Assembly: GCA_964597685.1 (NCBI GenBank)
Contig: CAZQZC010000137.1
Location: 1 to 7,617, forward strand
Reading direction: 5' to 3'
Origin: JBCBTJ01 sp964597685
Lineage (GTDB): Bacteria > Pseudomonadota > Alphaproteobacteria > Caulobacterales > Hyphomonadaceae
Length of the DNA: 7,617 nucleotides
A program made the position numbers and the translations under genes. Under the pieces are notes generated by a model. It searched no databases and was not told where the DNA came from. It saw only the letters and a program-made list of their open reading frames with translations. This document shows, in pieces, positions 6,409 to 7,617 of this stretch; position 1 is the stretch's first letter, and the number at the start of each line of letters is the position of its first letter.

Positions 6409-7428
6409 CTATTCGCGCGACAAGTCTACCAATTTGGCCAGGCTTGTCCGCGCGGCGCCGTCGTCAAGGGCGCCTGAAACCCGCCGAACCGCGTCTGGCA
6501 AAGCCGCTTCGGCGCCTGACACGACCAATCCCGCCGCCGCATTCAAGACGGCCACGTCCCGAAAGGGGCCCGGCCGGCCGTCGAACACCTCGATAATCGC
6601 GTCCGCGTTCTCTTGGGGGGAGCCGCCCTCCAGAGCCGAGAGCGGCGATCGGTTGAGCCCGGCGTCTTCGGGCGTCAGGGCGAAACGGCGGACTCCGTCG
6701 CCCGTCACCTCAGCGACAAGCGTCTCGCCGGCGATAGAGATCTCGTCGATGCCGTCGACGCCGTGCACCACCCAGGCGCGCTTGACGCCAAGGACTTGGA
6801 GCGCCTCAGCCATGGGCTGGACCCATTCCGGCGCATAGACGCCAAGGATCTGGTAGGCGGCGCCGGCTGGATTTGTCAGCGGTCCGAGCAAATTGAAGAT
6901 CGTTCGCACGCCAAGCTTTGCGCGCACCGGGGCCACATGGCGCATGGCGGAATGATGGGCGCGGGCGAACAGGAAGCCGACGCCGCATCCGTCCAAACAG
7001 CGTCGGAACCCCGCTTCATCGAGGTCCAGATTAACGCCAAGCGCCTCCAGAACGTCGGCGGACCCGGTCTTTGGCGGAACCGAGCGGTTGCCATGCTTCG
7101 CCACGCGCCCGCCGGCCGCCGCGATAAGAATGGCGGCCGCCGTCGAGGTGTTGAGCGACCGCCAGGGCAGGCCGCCGGTGCCGCACGTGTCCAGCACGTC
7201 GCCGTCGAGATGGACCCGGCGCGCGTGCCGGCGCATGACGCGCGCCCCGGCGATCAGCTCGGCCGCCGTCTCGCCCCGCACGGCAAGACCCATGAGAAAC
7301 GCGCCGATCTCCTCGGGCGCCGCATCGCCCGACAAGAGCGTCTCAAACGCGCCGTCGAGGCTTTCCGCCGGCAATTCCTCGCGGCGGGCGATGCGCTTGA
7401 TGGCGTCGGAAAGGAGGTCGTCTGACAT
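6409..7428 (-). CDS. trpD: Anthranilate phosphoribosyltransferase
   Basis: TrpD transfers the phosphoribosyl group of PRPP to anthranilate, the second step of the tryptophan branch. The 339-residue length is normal for a stand-alone TrpD, with no fused glutamine amidotransferase. The helical N-terminal domain covers about residues 1-70. Family motifs follow: DTCGTGG (80-86), LNTSTAAA (92-99), KHGNRSV (111-117), TGSADVLEALGV (121-132), AMRHVAPVRAKLG (161-173) with anthranilate-contacting Arg169, FNLLGPLTNPA (178-188), and Asp228-Glu229 of the metal site in VHGVDGIDE. The residue after GTGG, usually Asp (Asp83 in the Sulfolobus enzyme), is Leu87 here, and KHGNRS is followed by VPPKTG rather than the common S-S-K-S-G. 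The rest of the site is intact, so activity is expected. No Shine-Dalgarno precedes the ATG. The partner amidotransferase gene trpG is not upstream; a divergent gene lies there instead. Confidence 0.97.
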   Translation of the reverse strand: MSDDLLSDAIKRIARREELPAESLDGAFETLLSGDAAPEEIGAFLMGLAVRGETAAELIAGARVMRRHARRVHLDGDVLDTCGTGGLPWRSLNTSTAAAILIAAAGGRVAKHGNRSVPPKTGSADVLEALGVNLDLDEAGFRRCLDGCGVGFLFARAHHSAMRHVAPVRAKLGVRTIFNLLGPLTNPAGAAYQILGVYAPEWVQPMAEALQVLGVKRAWVVHGVDGIDEISIAGETLVAEVTGDGVRRFALTPEDAGLNRSPLSALEGGSPQENADAIIEVFDGRPGPFRDVAVLNAAAGLVVSGAEAALPDAVRRVSGALDDGAARTSLAKLVDLSRE

Positions 7429-7436
7429 GGACGGCA

Positions 7437-7465
7437 GCGATAGCCGGGCAGGCGGCGGGGGGCAA
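7437..7465 (-). promoter_or_regulatory. Candidate trpD promoter giving a nearly leaderless mRNA
   Basis: On the minus strand, TTGCCC (7465-7460) is separated by 17 nt from TATCGC (7442-7437). A start 6-7 nt past the -10 would fall at about 7430, only one or two bases before the trpD ATG at 7428. This would fit the lack of a Shine-Dalgarno there. The hexamers match the consensus only partly, and the region is very GC-rich, so chance is a real alternative. Confidence 0.3.
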
Positions 7466-7506
7466 TGTGTTGGCCGCGCGGCGCGCGTGCGCTCCCCGGC
7501 GCCGCC

Positions 7507-7523
7507 GACGCCGGCCCGGCGTC
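7507..7523. repeat. Perfect 17-bp palindrome in the divergent promoter region
   Basis: GACGCCGGCCCGGCGTC is an 8-bp inverted repeat around a single central C at 7515. It lies 78 bp from the trpD start and 61 bp from the right-hand gene start. It could be an operator, or as RNA a 6-bp stem with a 5-nt loop. It has no T-run, so it is not an intrinsic terminator. Sequence this GC-rich forms such repeats easily, so function is only a guess. Confidence 0.3.
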
Positions 7524-7584
7524 CCGCGACCTTGTTTCGCCGCCGGCTTTCGTTAAACCTCCGGGCGAGCCGCTGGGGCGCGCG

Positions 7585-7617
7585 ATGGCCGACGTCTTTA
7601 TCTCGTACAAATCCGAA
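7585..7617 (+). CDS. Probable TIR-domain protein, only the first 11 codons in the window
   Basis: An ATG at 7585 opens a frame that stays open to the right edge and reads MADVFISYKSE. This closely matches the first beta strand and box 1 of bacterial TIR domains (D-V-F-I-S-Y followed by K/R and S/E-D), a pattern seldom produced by chance right after a start codon. A purine-rich GGGG (7575-7578) lies 6 nt before the ATG as a weak ribosome site. In bacteria such TIR domains may cleave NAD or signal in defence, or may be fused to TPR or cyclase domains. The catalytic Glu and any partner domain lie outside the window, so no function can be assigned. The gene is divergent from trpD. An unrelated ORF with a chance match remains possible. 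Confidence 0.55.
   Translation, partial: MADVFISYKSE

Larger units (their letters stand above)
7429..7584. other. Divergent intergenic region between trpD and the TIR-like gene
   Basis: This 156-bp GC-rich gap must hold the promoters of both divergent genes. Besides the candidate trpD promoter and a 17-bp palindrome, it has a weak plus-strand pair, TTGTTT at 7532-7537 and TTAAAC at 7553-7558. Its 15-nt spacing is short, but its position 27 nt before the right-hand start codon is suitable. I see no small ORF, tRNA, riboswitch or trp leader peptide here. Confidence 0.5.

Noticed and set aside
6613..7425. Open frame of 270 codons on the plus strand, antisense to trpD
   Set aside because: trpD is certain from its motifs, and this frame shows none of its own.
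7429..7584. trp leader peptide and attenuator upstream of trpD
   Set aside because: I found no short ORF with tandem Trp codons and no terminator hairpin with a T-run on the minus strand.

Overview
The window is a compact, GC-rich stretch of bacterial chromosome made of housekeeping genes. It most likely comes from an alphaproteobacterium. Three things support this. The LexA helix-turn-helix is of the alphaproteobacterial type. The lexA promoter carries a perfect GTTC-N7-GTTC SOS box, which is the alphaproteobacterial LexA operator. The gene order gltA - gltX - comEC - lexA - trpC - trpD is the familiar alphaproteobacterial neighbourhood. A finer placement (Caulobacterales, Parvularculales or Rhodobacterales-like) cannot be settled from this sequence.

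Layout, left to right. Bases 1-1230 (minus) hold citrate synthase, missing only about its last 20 residues at the window edge. Bases 1263-2729 (minus) hold glutamyl-tRNA synthetase, 32 nt upstream of gltA and probably co-transcribed with it. Bases 2733-4835 (plus) hold a ComEC/Rec2-type membrane protein without the metallo-beta-lactamase domain. Its start is head-to-head with gltX, and its stop codon interlocks with that of lexA. Bases 4832-5515 (minus) hold the SOS repressor LexA. Its upstream region has a good sigma70-like promoter with one perfect LexA box on the -10 and one near-perfect box around the -35. Bases 5571-6377 and 6409-7428 (both minus) are trpC and trpD, for two consecutive steps of tryptophan synthesis. 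A 156-bp GC-rich gap follows. At 7585 a plus-strand gene begins whose first 11 codons look like the start of a TIR domain; it runs off the right edge.

Functionally the window combines the first TCA-cycle step, Glu-tRNA charging, DNA uptake, SOS control and tryptophan synthesis. The genes are very tightly packed: there is no convincing intrinsic terminator anywhere, and regulatory sites lie inside neighbouring coding sequence. I found no mobile element, CRISPR array, tRNA or rRNA. The only hint of an accessory or defence-type function is the truncated TIR gene. I do not see a new biological system here. The observations most worth a second look are the double LexA operator over the lexA promoter, the overlapping gene ends and starts, an unusual residue in the PRPP-site motif of TrpD, and a possible leaderless trpD transcript.
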